A stretch of DNA of 38,814 nucleotides from Solobacterium sp. Its GTDB lineage: Bacteria; Bacillota_I; Bacilli_A; Erysipelotrichales; Erysipelotrichaceae. A program made the position numbers and the translations under genes. Below, piece after piece: positions 1-6,242 of this stretch. The stretch's first letter is position 1. Every line of letters starts with the position of its first letter. The stretch covers positions 1-38,814 of the forward strand of contig JAFYGX010000142.1 in the NCBI GenBank assembly GCA_017543025.1. The letters run 5' to 3'. The notes beneath the pieces are model-generated. The model searched no databases and was not told the DNA's origin. It worked only from the letters and a program-made list of their open reading frames with translations.

Positions 1-1
1 G

Positions 2-91
2 CGTCGCAATGAAGCGTTTGAAGTTGAGAATCAGAAGGAGCTCAATCGCCTGTTAGACACTGTCCACGGTCGAAAGAAAAGGAACTTGTGA
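2..91 (+). CDS. C-terminal tail of an unidentified protein (cut by window edge)
   Basis: An open frame runs in from the left edge and stops at TGA 89-91. It gives 29 residues that are highly charged and end in a basic cluster (GRKKRNL). The composition is compatible with a real protein end, but there is too little to assign a family. No terminator-like hairpin follows immediately; an AT-rich stretch does. It could also be a chance open frame, so confidence is low. Confidence 0.4.
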   Translation, partial: RRNEAFEVENQKELNRLLDTVHGRKKRNL

Positions 92-148
92 AAATGGCGA
101 GAATCTTAACAAAAGGTGACATTTTCAAAAAACTTTAACAAAATTTAA

Positions 149-171
149 AAATTTCAGCGAAAATTTCAGCG
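149..171 (+). repeat. Short tandem direct repeat in an AT-rich spacer
   Basis: AAATTTCAGCG occurs at 149-159 and again at 161-171, a 12-base period, inside an AT-rich stretch (about 100-170) upstream of the membrane-protein gene at 329. A small hairpin follows (CCGCAG 227-232 with CTGCGG 240-245). The function is unknown; the repeat could be a regulator binding site or a slippage duplication. Confidence 0.45.
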
Positions 172-328
172 GGATATCCGGGGCTGCGGAATCCGGCGAT
201 TTTACCTGTTCGGTGCGTTTCTGAAACCGCAGATTCCGACTGCGGAACGGGAGACAGCTGCATAGGAACACGAAGAAAAAACATGAAAGATAAAAAGCGC
301 TTCCGGATACTGGAGAGAATTTTCTTAC

Positions 329-859
329 GTGGTAGAATGGGATGACGAAATGGAGATGGACGAAATGGAGAATTTTATTGCCTGGTTTATGAATACGATC
401 GGCAGATATGTATCGCCGGAGATTGCAGTGTTTCTTGTCAGCATGGTTCCGCTGGTAGAAGAACGAGGCGGCCTTCTGCTTGCCAGTATGCTGGGAATCC
501 CGATGTGGCGCGCGATTTTTTTCTGTGTGACCGGAAACATTCTGCCGATTCCGTTTATTCTGCTGTTTATCAAAAAGATCTTTCACTGGATGGATGATCA
601 TCATATGTCGAAGATTGTCACGAAGATGGAAGAGAAAGCAAGAAAGAACAAACCGAAGATTGATAAATACGGTCAGCTCGGACTGACGCTGTTTGTAGGA
701 ATTCCGCTTCCGGGAACCGGGGCATGGACCGGAGCACTGGTTGCGTCCCTGTTTGATATGGATCTGAAGAAAGCGAGTATTTCGATTCTGTGCGGAATTT
801 TCCTGGCTGCGGTGATCATGACGGCTGTTTCCTATGGAGCACTTGGCCGGCTGTTCTGA
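329..859 (+). CDS. Small multidrug export (COG2426-type) membrane protein
   Basis: A 176-residue integral membrane protein. Two features match the Sm_multidrug_ex family (PF06695): an early hydrophobic helix ending in MVPLVEERGG, and the family hallmark VGIPLPGTGAWTGA near residue 135. Hydrophobic helices flank a charged loop at about residues 85-120 (KKIFHWMDDHH then a Lys-rich stretch), as in relatives. The family name comes from an old export annotation; its substrate is not firmly established. The longest start is GTG 329 with GGAGAG about 11 bases upstream. In-frame ATGs at 350, 356 and 365 are alternatives; 365 also has a GGAG nine bases before it, and it would remove an odd acidic lead. 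A hairpin terminator follows at 903-978, so the gene is probably monocistronic. Confidence 0.85.
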   Translation: MVEWDDEMEMDEMENFIAWFMNTIGRYVSPEIAVFLVSMVPLVEERGGLLLASMLGIPMWRAIFFCVTGNILPIPFILLFIKKIFHWMDDHHMSKIVTKMEEKARKNKPKIDKYGQLGLTLFVGIPLPGTGAWTGALVASLFDMDLKKASISILCGIFLAAVIMTAVSYGALGRLF

Positions 860-902
860 TGATTTGTTCTGAAATCAGTGAAAAATAGAACAAATTGATT
901 GT

Positions 903-978
903 AGGATGAATTCTGTTGCAAACGATTCATAAAGGGATGACTTCTGATTATAAGCGGAAGATTCATCCTTTCTTTTTT
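903..978 (+). terminator. Terminator after the small export protein
   Basis: A nine-base perfect stem, AGGATGAAT (903-911) with ATTCATCCT (961-969), encloses a long loop and is followed by TTTCTTTTTT. It lies 44 bases past the stop at 859. The long loop is unusual but may fold further. Confidence 0.65.
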
Positions 979-1062
979 GAAACAATTTACATCTATGGAT
1001 GAATTTGTCCTGAATTATCGAAAAATCATTCTTTTCCGGCTGTTTATGTAAAACAGAAGGGG

Positions 1063-1270
1063 TATAGTTTAGACGTACCGGTCGAAGACAATAAGGTATT
1101 GCTTTCAGGGGATTTGTGCTGACCGGTGAATGTTCTGCTGTGAGTAAACCGATCTGGCAACAGTGCAGGTACGTATCACCTGTGCGGCGACCGGAATCTG
1201 TACCGCGCGGAACAGAAAACAATAATCTGTGCATTGAGAATAAGCTGCTTGTGGTAGGGCGGCTTTTTCT
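1063..1270 (+). ncRNA. Candidate structured non-coding transcript upstream of ispD
   Basis: About 200 bases with no convincing ORF lie between the terminator at 903-978 and a second terminator at 1242-1270. That second terminator has no gene of its own, so something seems to be transcribed here. A -10-like TATAGT is at 1063-1068, with a weak -35. Visible pairings: ACCGGTC 1077-1083 with GACCGGT 1121-1127 enclosing an ACAATA-agg-TATTGT-like hairpin (1088-1101); GTTCTGC 1132-1138 with GCGGAAC 1207-1213 (one G-U); and CAGGT 1166-1170 with ACCTG 1178-1182. The length is close to 6S RNA, but the ends do not pair as 6S ends do. ACCGCG at 1202-1207 recalls a T-box, but GGGTGG and the AGTA/GAAC landmarks are missing. 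It could be a small RNA or a leader ending in premature termination. Confidence 0.4.
1242..1270 (+). terminator. Terminator between candidate ncRNA and ispD
   Basis: The stem AAGCTGC (1242-1248) with GCGGCTT (1259-1265), including one G-U pair, has a ten-base loop and runs into TTTTTCTT. It lies just before the ispD promoter, so it either ends an upstream transcript or attenuates read-through into ispD. Confidence 0.6.
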
Positions 1271-1274
1271 TATT

Positions 1275-1280
1275 TATAAT
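1275..1280 (+). promoter_or_regulatory. Consensus -10 box (TATAAT) six bases before ispD ATG
   Basis: A perfect TATAAT at 1275-1280 leaves only CTGAGT before ATG 1287. Normal -10 to +1 spacing would start transcription at or within a base of the start codon. The -35 is poor: TTGTGG at 1249-1254 has a 20-base spacer. No Shine-Dalgarno is seen ahead of the ATG. Confidence 0.5.
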
Positions 1281-1286
1281 CTGAGT

Positions 1287-1952
1287 ATGTTGAACTATAC
1301 AGCGCTGATTGTTGCGGCAGGTGCCGGAAGCCGCATGGGCCTTGGATACAACAAGGCATATTACCGGATGGAAGACGGCAGGACGATTCTGGAACATACG
1401 ATGGATGTATTCCGGAAGGATCCGGATTGCCGCCAGCTGGTCGTTGTGACCGATTCGGGAGATTTCCGGCGGATAATCGGTACGGATTCGGAAGGAAAAC
1501 TGGTGCTTGTGCAGGGAGGAGATTCAAGAGAAGACAGCGTCTGGCACGGCATGCAGGCAGTGATTTCGGATACGGTGCTGATTCATGACGGAGCCAGACC
1601 GTATCTTCCGGAAGAATGCCTTGAAGCAATAAAGGAAGCGATGAAAGAGGAACAGGCAGCCTGTCTGATGGTGCCGTGCAAAGATACCATCAAGGTTGTG
1701 ACGGACGGTTATATCAGAGAAACCCTTCCGCGGACAGAACTGCGCGCTGCCCAGACACCGCAGGCGTTCCGTACAGAACTTCTGCTTTCCTGCATGAGGA
1801 GGGCAAGAGCGGACGGATTTGAAGCGACAGATGACTGTTCGATCGTGGAACGGTATGCGGATGTGCCGATCAGAGTCGTAGACGGAAGCTATGCAAATCT
1901 GAAGATTACAACGATTGAGGATCTTCATCTGCCGGAGCGCAGCGGAAACTGA
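1287..1952 (+). CDS. ispD: 2-C-methyl-D-erythritol 4-phosphate cytidylyltransferase
   Basis: A cytosolic enzyme of the non-mevalonate (MEP) isoprenoid pathway. It transfers CMP from CTP to MEP, giving CDP-methylerythritol. From ATG 1287 it has 221 residues, close to the family's usual 225-240. Seen in order: the N-terminal nucleotide-binding loop LIVAAGAGSRMG, the IHDGARP motif, the AAQTPQAFR segment and TDDCSIVER near the C-terminus, all IspD signatures. The same frame is open back to 1116, but that extension crosses a terminator and has no family similarity, so 1287 is preferred. No Shine-Dalgarno is present and a TATAAT lies six bases upstream, so the mRNA may be leaderless. No other MEP-pathway gene is in the window. 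Confidence 0.93.
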   Translation: MLNYTALIVAAGAGSRMGLGYNKAYYRMEDGRTILEHTMDVFRKDPDCRQLVVVTDSGDFRRIIGTDSEGKLVLVQGGDSREDSVWHGMQAVISDTVLIHDGARPYLPEECLEAIKEAMKEEQAACLMVPCKDTIKVVTDGYIRETLPRTELRAAQTPQAFRTELLLSCMRRARADGFEATDDCSIVERYADVPIRVVDGSYANLKITTIEDLHLPERSGN

Positions 1953-1957
1953 ATGAG

Positions 1958-1987
1958 AGCGGATTCGGATCAGGGTCCGCTTTTTTT
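1958..1987 (+). terminator. Terminator after ispD
   Basis: AGCGGA (1958-1963) pairs with TCCGCT (1976-1981), followed by a run of T. It begins six bases past the ispD stop. Confidence 0.85.
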
Positions 1988-2018
1988 CTGATGCGCAAAT
2001 TCATCCCGGCGAGATGGT

Positions 2019-2047
2019 TTGACAGCACAGAGGAAGAAGATTATCAT
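2019..2047 (+). promoter_or_regulatory. Strong sigma-A-type promoter of the XRE/ImmA/polymerase operon
   Basis: TTGACA at 2019-2024 (perfect -35), a 17-base spacer and TATCAT at 2042-2047 make the best promoter in the window. Predicted +1 is about 2054. A half-site TGCGCAA lies just upstream at 1992-1998. Confidence 0.8.
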
Positions 2048-2058
2048 AAGAACAGAAG

Positions 2059-2075
2059 TTGCGCAAAATGCGCAA
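2059..2075 (+). promoter_or_regulatory. Perfect dyad operator candidate for the XRE repressor
   Basis: TTGCGCA-AAA-TGCGCAA is a seven-base perfect inverted repeat with a three-base spacer. It sits about +5 to +21 of the predicted transcript and just before the start codon at 2091. This placement suits autorepression by the encoded XRE protein; the protein-site pairing is inferred. Confidence 0.65.
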
Positions 2076-2090
2076 GAGAGTGGTGCGTTT

Positions 2091-2486
2091 ATGGAGTTTT
2101 CAGAAAAGCTGAAGCATTTGCGTCTTTCAAACGGATGGTCACAGGAAGAACTGGCTGAGAAAAGCGGAATCTCCCGGCGGACGATTCAGAACTATGAGAG
2201 CGGAACTATGAAACCGAAAAAGCAAAGCTCCTATACTGCGCTTGCGGAAGTGTTCGGGGTTGAAGAACGCCTTCTGACGGATGATCAGATGGAGGTGACA
2301 CTGAAAGCTGACCGGACAGTTGGCAGGCAGGCAGCAGACCTTGAAGCGGTGATTCATGCGTTATGGGCCGGCGGAGAGGTTGAGGAAGAAGATATGGATG
2401 AAATTGTGCGCTCGCTTCGGGAAGCTTATGCAGAGGCGAAGCAGAAGCAGGCAGGAAAGAGGAGGAATGAGGGGCATGCGCAGTAA
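2091..2486 (+). CDS. XRE-family repressor (ImmR/DdrO-like)
   Basis: A 131-residue DNA-binding regulator. Residues 1-60 form a Cro/CI helix-turn-helix (KLKHLRLSNGWSQEELAEKSGISRRTIQNYESG). A short linker leads to an acidic C-terminal helix region (AVIHALWAGGEVEEEDMDEIVRSLREAYAEAK), typical of repressors paired with ImmA/IrrE peptidases. The length matches ImmR and DdrO (about 127-131 residues). ATG 2091 was chosen because the helix-turn-helix begins there and AGAGAG lies upstream; the frame is open further up, through the promoter and operator. It overlaps the ImmA-type gene by 11 bases, so the two are co-translated. It probably represses its own promoter through the dyad at 2059-2075 until cleaved by the partner protease. 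The role is inferred from family and context. Confidence 0.9.
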   Translation: MEFSEKLKHLRLSNGWSQEELAEKSGISRRTIQNYESGTMKPKKQSSYTALAEVFGVEERLLTDDQMEVTLKADRTVGRQAADLEAVIHALWAGGEVEEEDMDEIVRSLREAYAEAKQKQAGKRRNEGHAQ

Positions 2487-3012
2487 AGCGGCAAAGCTGG
2501 CGGAAGAACTGATCCGGCTGTATGACACCCGGGATCCCTTCCGGCTTGCCTCTTATCTTGATATCGCCGTGAAATATATCAATACAAAGCGCCAGAAGGG
2601 CTTCTGCGTCATCTTTGAAGGCCTGCCGTTTATCTTTGTGAACCGGAATATGAGCGAACAGATGCAGCGGATGATCTGTGCGCATGAACTCGGACATATT
2701 CTGCTCCATAAGGATGTGCTGAGCGGAAACCGGCCGCTTCTGGAGTATGAGCTGTTCAATATTCAGAACAGTGCGGAATATGAGGCGAATGCATTTGCGG
2801 CAGATCTTCTTATCCGGAAAGCGGAGCTGCGGGAACTGCTGAACGAAGGAAACGATGTTGTTTCTGCGGCCTCCTGCCTGGATGTGAACGTCAATCTTCT
2901 GATGATCAGAATGATTGAAATGCAGAAAGAGGGAGAAACGATTGATCTTCCGTTTGTCCCGGAGCGTAAATTCCTCGGCAGGATCCGGGATGACGCCGGT
3001 GATCTCCGGTAG
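2476..3012 (+). CDS. ImmA/IrrE-family zinc metallopeptidase
   Basis: A 178-residue COG2856-type peptidase. The zinc-binding HELGH (AHELGHILLHKD) is at about residues 73-84, and a downstream conserved YEANAFAADLLIR helix supplies the further acidic ligand region. Family members such as ImmA (ICEBs1) and IrrE/PprI (Deinococcus) cleave a partner XRE repressor after DNA damage. ATG 2476 is preferred: GGAGG at 2461-2465 is ten bases away, while ATG 2467 is too close to it. The overlap with the XRE gene implies translational coupling. No membrane segment is seen, so it should be cytosolic. With the polymerase downstream, the context is a damage-response switch. Confidence 0.92.
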   Translation: MRSKAAKLAEELIRLYDTRDPFRLASYLDIAVKYINTKRQKGFCVIFEGLPFIFVNRNMSEQMQRMICAHELGHILLHKDVLSGNRPLLEYELFNIQNSAEYEANAFAADLLIRKAELRELLNEGNDVVSAASCLDVNVNLLMIRMIEMQKEGETIDLPFVPERKFLGRIRDDAGDLR

Positions 3013-3095
3013 GAAACACTGTGCGTGATTTCTGAATTAACGATGATCCTGGCATACATTCCTGAAAAACAAAGGGATGCCAGGTGATGTTTTCA

Positions 3096-4544
3096 ATGCG
3101 CAGTCAGGCAGGAAAGGGGGATGAGCAGTTGAGCGAGAATGACCGGTTTCACCGAATCTATATCTGTATTGATCTGAAATCATATTATGCGTCAGTGGAA
3201 TGCGTATACCGCGGACTGGATCCGCTTCGTGCCAATCTGCTTGTGGCAGATGAAACGCGAAGCGATAAAACGATCTGTCTTGCGGTGTCGCCGTCCCTGA
3301 AAGCCATCGGTGTGCCGTCCCGGCCGCGGCTGTTTGAGGCAAAGCAGAAAATCCGGGAATATGAATGGAAGAATCACTGCAGAATCAGCTTCATTATTGC
3401 CATGCCGCGGATGGCGGAGTATGAGCGGATCTCTGCAGAGATCTATTCGATTTATCTGCGCTATGCAGCGCCGGAAGACATTCATGTTTACAGTATTGAT
3501 GAATGCTTTATTGACGTGACGCCTTATCTGCATCTGTATGAAGCGGAGGCGAAGCGGCAGGGGATCTCTTCCCCGCATCTTCTGGCAGTAACAATGATTC
3601 GCGATGTGCTGGCGGCGACCGGAATCACGGCAACCGTCGGCATCGGAACCAATCTGTATCTTGCCAAGGTGGCAATGGATATCGTAGCGAAAAAGGCCCG
3701 CGCAGACAGGGATGGCGTGCGGATCGCAGAGCTGAACGAAGAAAGCTACAAATATCTGCTGTGGGATCATCAGCCGCTGACGGATTTCTGGCAGATCGGC
3801 AGCGGCAAATGCGGCCGGCTGAACCGGGCGGGAATGTATACGATGGGGCAGATCGCTGCAGTTTCACAGCGAAATGAAGAATGGTTTTATAAAACCTTCG
3901 GCATCGATGCGGAGATTCTGATCGATCACGCATGGGGAATCGAACCGGTGTGCATGAAGGATATCAAAAACTACCGGGCATCTTCGCACAGTCTGAATCT
4001 TGGCCAGGTACTGCCAAGACCGTATGCGTTTGAGGAGGCAAAAACCGTATTTAAGGAGATGGTTGATGATCTGTGCGCAGATCTGTACCGGAAACATCTG
4101 ACAAGCAGGCAGTTTTCCTACTGGATCTGCTATGACGCAAAATCACTGGAACAGAACCCGTTTTATGACGGTCCTCTGTGTACGGATTTCTATGGCAGAA
4201 TCTTTCCGAAATACAGCGCGGGGGTGGTTCGGTTTCACAACCGTACCTGCAGCCCGGCTGCAGTCAGGGAAGCGATGCTGAAAGAATTTGACCGGAAAGT
4301 CCGAAAGGAATTTTATATCCGGCGGTTTGGCGTTGCGGCAGAAGATACGCTGTATGGTGAGCGGATTGTACAGCTGGATCTGTTTACAGACTATGAAGCG
4401 CTGGAAAGGGAACAGCAGATTCAGGATGCGATGCAGGAGATCAGAAACCGGTTCGGGGCCAATGCGGTTCTGAAAGGAACCAATTATATGGAAGGCGGTA
4501 CTGCCCGTCAGCGGAATATGCAGATCGGCGGGCACCGCGCATAA
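3096..4544 (+). CDS. Y-family (UmuC/UvrX-like) translesion DNA polymerase
   Basis: A DNA polymerase of the ImpB/MucB/SamB type, expected to copy past damaged bases. From ATG 3096 it has 482 residues. The first acidic motif IYICIDLKSYYASVE lies near the N-terminus. Metal-binding YSIDECFIDVT follows at about residue 130-140. The little-finger region and a C-terminal DUF4113-like tail come after. Start choice: ATG 3096 has AGGTGA eight bases upstream. TTG 3129 behind AAAGGGGG would begin nearer to homologues' starts and is a good alternative; GTG 3084 and ATG 3087 are also in frame. It lies 83 bases after the peptidase gene and ahead of a YolD-like gene, a common polymerase neighbour. No LexA-type box (GAAC-N4-GTTC) was seen by eye upstream. 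Confidence 0.93.
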   Translation: MRSQAGKGDEQLSENDRFHRIYICIDLKSYYASVECVYRGLDPLRANLLVADETRSDKTICLAVSPSLKAIGVPSRPRLFEAKQKIREYEWKNHCRISFIIAMPRMAEYERISAEIYSIYLRYAAPEDIHVYSIDECFIDVTPYLHLYEAEAKRQGISSPHLLAVTMIRDVLAATGITATVGIGTNLYLAKVAMDIVAKKARADRDGVRIAELNEESYKYLLWDHQPLTDFWQIGSGKCGRLNRAGMYTMGQIAAVSQRNEEWFYKTFGIDAEILIDHAWGIEPVCMKDIKNYRASSHSLNLGQVLPRPYAFEEAKTVFKEMVDDLCADLYRKHLTSRQFSYWICYDAKSLEQNPFYDGPLCTDFYGRIFPKYSAGVVRFHNRTCSPAAVREAMLKEFDRKVRKEFYIRRFGVAAEDTLYGERIVQLDLFTDYEALEREQQIQDAMQEIRNRFGANAVLKGTNYMEGGTARQRNMQIGGHRA

Positions 4545-4587
4545 GGAAAGCAGAGAACAGAAAGAAGGCTGGAAAGAAGAGTGGGGT

Positions 4588-5103
4588 ATGTCAGAATTGC
4601 CGGAAATCGGGGTGGTTTCCTGTCCGGAAGGGTTTCGATATGCCAGAGTGATGGAAGAAGGAAAGCAGGTTCATGAAGGAGACCGGTTTTCTGCCAGGCA
4701 TCCGAAGATGGATTACGGCAGACGGGCAAAGATCTTTGCGCCGTTTGCGGCACTGAAGGGATTTGAGGAAGAAGTGCAGGCAAAAAGAGTCCGTTATGAA
4801 ACGGAACGGGAGAAAGATGAAGATGCGCTTCGGGAACTGAATGAACAGCTTCAGCGTCTGCAGAAGCTGACGGAACGAAGATGGTCATCCGGAATGGATG
4901 CAGTGCAGGCGTCAGCGGAATATTTTGTGCCGTGTGAAGATGCGCACCATGAAGATTATCACTGCAAAGGCAGGTATGTGACGGCTGCCGGGCCGGTGAG
5001 ACGTGTGGATGTGCCGGGACAGATGCTCTGGATCGGGATGGAGAAGATACCGTTTGCCCGGATTTATTCCCTGCAGATCAAAGAGCCGCAGGTGCAGCAG
5101 TAA
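4588..5103 (+). CDS. YolD-like protein partner of the Y-family polymerase
   Basis: A 171-residue cytosolic protein. The segment MDYGRRAKIFAPFAALKGFEE (about residues 40-60) matches the conserved core of YolD-like proteins, which accompany UmuC-like polymerases in Bacillota. A predicted coiled coil (about residues 60-95, rich in Glu, Arg and Leu) follows, then a C-terminal beta-rich domain (GRYVTAAGPVRRVDVPGQML) that resembles the usual YolD tail. It starts 43 bases after the polymerase, with GGAAAGAAGAG as a weak ribosome site. The operon ends at the hairpin 5104-5145. The biochemical role is not established; it may modulate the polymerase. Confidence 0.8.
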   Translation: MSELPEIGVVSCPEGFRYARVMEEGKQVHEGDRFSARHPKMDYGRRAKIFAPFAALKGFEEEVQAKRVRYETEREKDEDALRELNEQLQRLQKLTERRWSSGMDAVQASAEYFVPCEDAHHEDYHCKGRYVTAAGPVRRVDVPGQMLWIGMEKIPFARIYSLQIKEPQVQQ

Positions 5104-5145
5104 AAAAATCCGGTGTCCGGAAGCGTTGTTCCGGAGCCGGATTTT
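5104..5145. terminator. Bidirectional terminator between convergent genes
   Basis: AAATCCGG-TG-TCCGGAA pairs with TTCCGGA-GC-CGGATTT around a GCGTTG loop. A-rich and T-rich flanks on the two sides let it end both the polymerase operon (plus) and the zinc-ribbon gene (minus). Confidence 0.85.
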
Positions 5146-5213
5146 CAGATGTCTGCCGCAGAGGTTCTGCTGTTCGTTTCTGCAATGCCTCTGGCTTCAG
5201 CTGCGGGGAACTC

Positions 5214-5939
5214 TCAGTTCATGGGAAGACGGCCGGTGCTCTGATACTCGCGGAAGGCTTTCTGTGCTTTCTGTGTGGTGGTGAACACAACGACCGCAAG
5301 AATCAGAATCAGCCATCCTCCGAACGTACCTGTCAGCAGAAGCGCGACAACGGACAGAATGGCATAGGCAAGCAGTACGATTGCACAGGTGTAGGAATAT
5401 GTTTTCTGATACCAGAATCCAAGTGCCGCAAGAATGATCGCATCTGCAGGGAAGGTTTCGCTGAACAGTGAAATAACCAGATTGAGGACGGCGAATACAT
5501 ACAGGATGATTACTGCGCTTTTCATTGTGTTTCTGGTTTTTTCATCTGCGAAGTTCAGAACAAATTCCTTCAGGTTCGCCGGGGCATTGCCGGCTGTCGG
5601 CTGAATGCCGATGGAAGGTTCTGCAAACATCGGTGCAGGATTCACCGCTGGTTTCTGCTGAGGCTGATAAGACGCAGGTGCAGGCGCAGGACTGATGCTT
5701 GCCATCGTCTGCTGCGGTGCGGCAGAAGCAGCGTCCAGCGGAGCGCCGCAGCTGGTGCAGAACTGCGAGCTGCCTGTCGTCGGGGCACCGCATTGCGTAC
5801 AGAAGGCAGGTGAGGCTGCCGGGGCAGGACCGGTTTCGGGTGCTTTCAGCGTTTCGGGTTCAGAAATCAGTTTCGCTCCGCATTCCGTGCAGAACGGCCT
5901 GCCGTCATTCCGTTCGGCTCCGCAGTTTGGACATTTCAT
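5214..5939 (-). CDS. Double zinc-ribbon membrane protein
   Basis: A 241-residue protein. Two zinc ribbons open it: CPNCG...CTECG at about residues 3-20 and CTQCG...CTSCG at about 44-62. An Ala/Pro/Gln-rich linker (about 65-125) follows, then a membrane domain with two or three helices (AVIILYVFAVLNLVISLF, ADAIILAALGF, CAIVLLAYAILSVVALLL, GGWLILILAVVVF). This layout is common for Bacillota zinc-ribbon membrane proteins of unknown role. The start is ATG 5939, directly behind a strong AAAGGAGGAGAG site; longer frames upstream lack one. A perfect dyad at 5958-5973 overlaps the leader. It is convergent with the YolD gene and divergent from the Na/phosphate transporter. Confidence 0.85.
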   Translation of the reverse strand: MKCPNCGAERNDGRPFCTECGAKLISEPETLKAPETGPAPAASPAFCTQCGAPTTGSSQFCTSCGAPLDAASAAPQQTMASISPAPAPASYQPQQKPAVNPAPMFAEPSIGIQPTAGNAPANLKEFVLNFADEKTRNTMKSAVIILYVFAVLNLVISLFSETFPADAIILAALGFWYQKTYSYTCAIVLLAYAILSVVALLLTGTFGGWLILILAVVVFTTTQKAQKAFREYQSTGRLPMN

Positions 5940-5957
5940 AGAGTTTCTCTCCTCCTT

Positions 5958-5973
5958 TGTGCATTCATGCACA
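5958..5973 (-). promoter_or_regulatory. Perfect dyad in the zinc-ribbon gene leader
   Basis: TGTGCAT-TC-ATGCACA is a seven-base inverted repeat with a two-base centre, 18 bases before the start codon and just upstream of the Shine-Dalgarno. It could be an operator or an mRNA hairpin near the ribosome site. Confidence 0.4.
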
Positions 5974-6242
5974 GAATCATCGTACCATTGTTCCTTGACG
6001 CTGCACATGTTTCCTGCATGCATTATCGCACCGGCACCGAACGGTATTCTGTCTGCCGCTGCCGGAATTCAGCTGCGGCTGTGCAAATGGGGCATTCGGA
6101 ATGAGATGTAAGATATGGCGCAGAAAGATCGGCAGAAGAGCAGTCCTTTCTAAGAGCAGCGTTATTTTTGTTCAGATAACCCCCTTCGGATACGATATGA
6201 TTAAGGTAATCGCGCATTCTTGCGCAGACAGGAGGAAAGTGA
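5974..6242. other. Divergent intergenic region between zinc-ribbon and Na/phosphate genes
   Basis: No gene is supported here. It must hold both divergent promoters. The clearest element is TATGAT at 6196-6201 for the plus strand, with only a poorly spaced TTGTTC (6168-6173). The imperfect dyad 6211-6226 is listed separately. Confidence 0.5.
6211..6226 (+). promoter_or_regulatory. TGCGCA dyad upstream of the Na/phosphate transporter
   Basis: CGCGCATTCTTGCGCA is an imperfect inverted repeat of the TGCGCA core found in the operator at 2059-2075, with a four-base rather than three-base centre. It lies 10 bases past a TATGAT (6196-6201) and just before the GGAGG ribosome site, the same placement as in the XRE operon. 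Confidence 0.35.

Noticed and set aside
1195..1215. Possible T-box (ACCGCG) upstream of ispD
   Set aside because: Only the ACCGCG core is present. The GGGTGG half, specifier loop and AGTA/GAAC landmarks are missing, and ispD is not a usual T-box target.
1116..1286. N-terminal extension of ispD
   Set aside because: It reads through a terminator and the -10 box and adds 57 residues absent from the family; ATG 1287 matches the true N-terminus.
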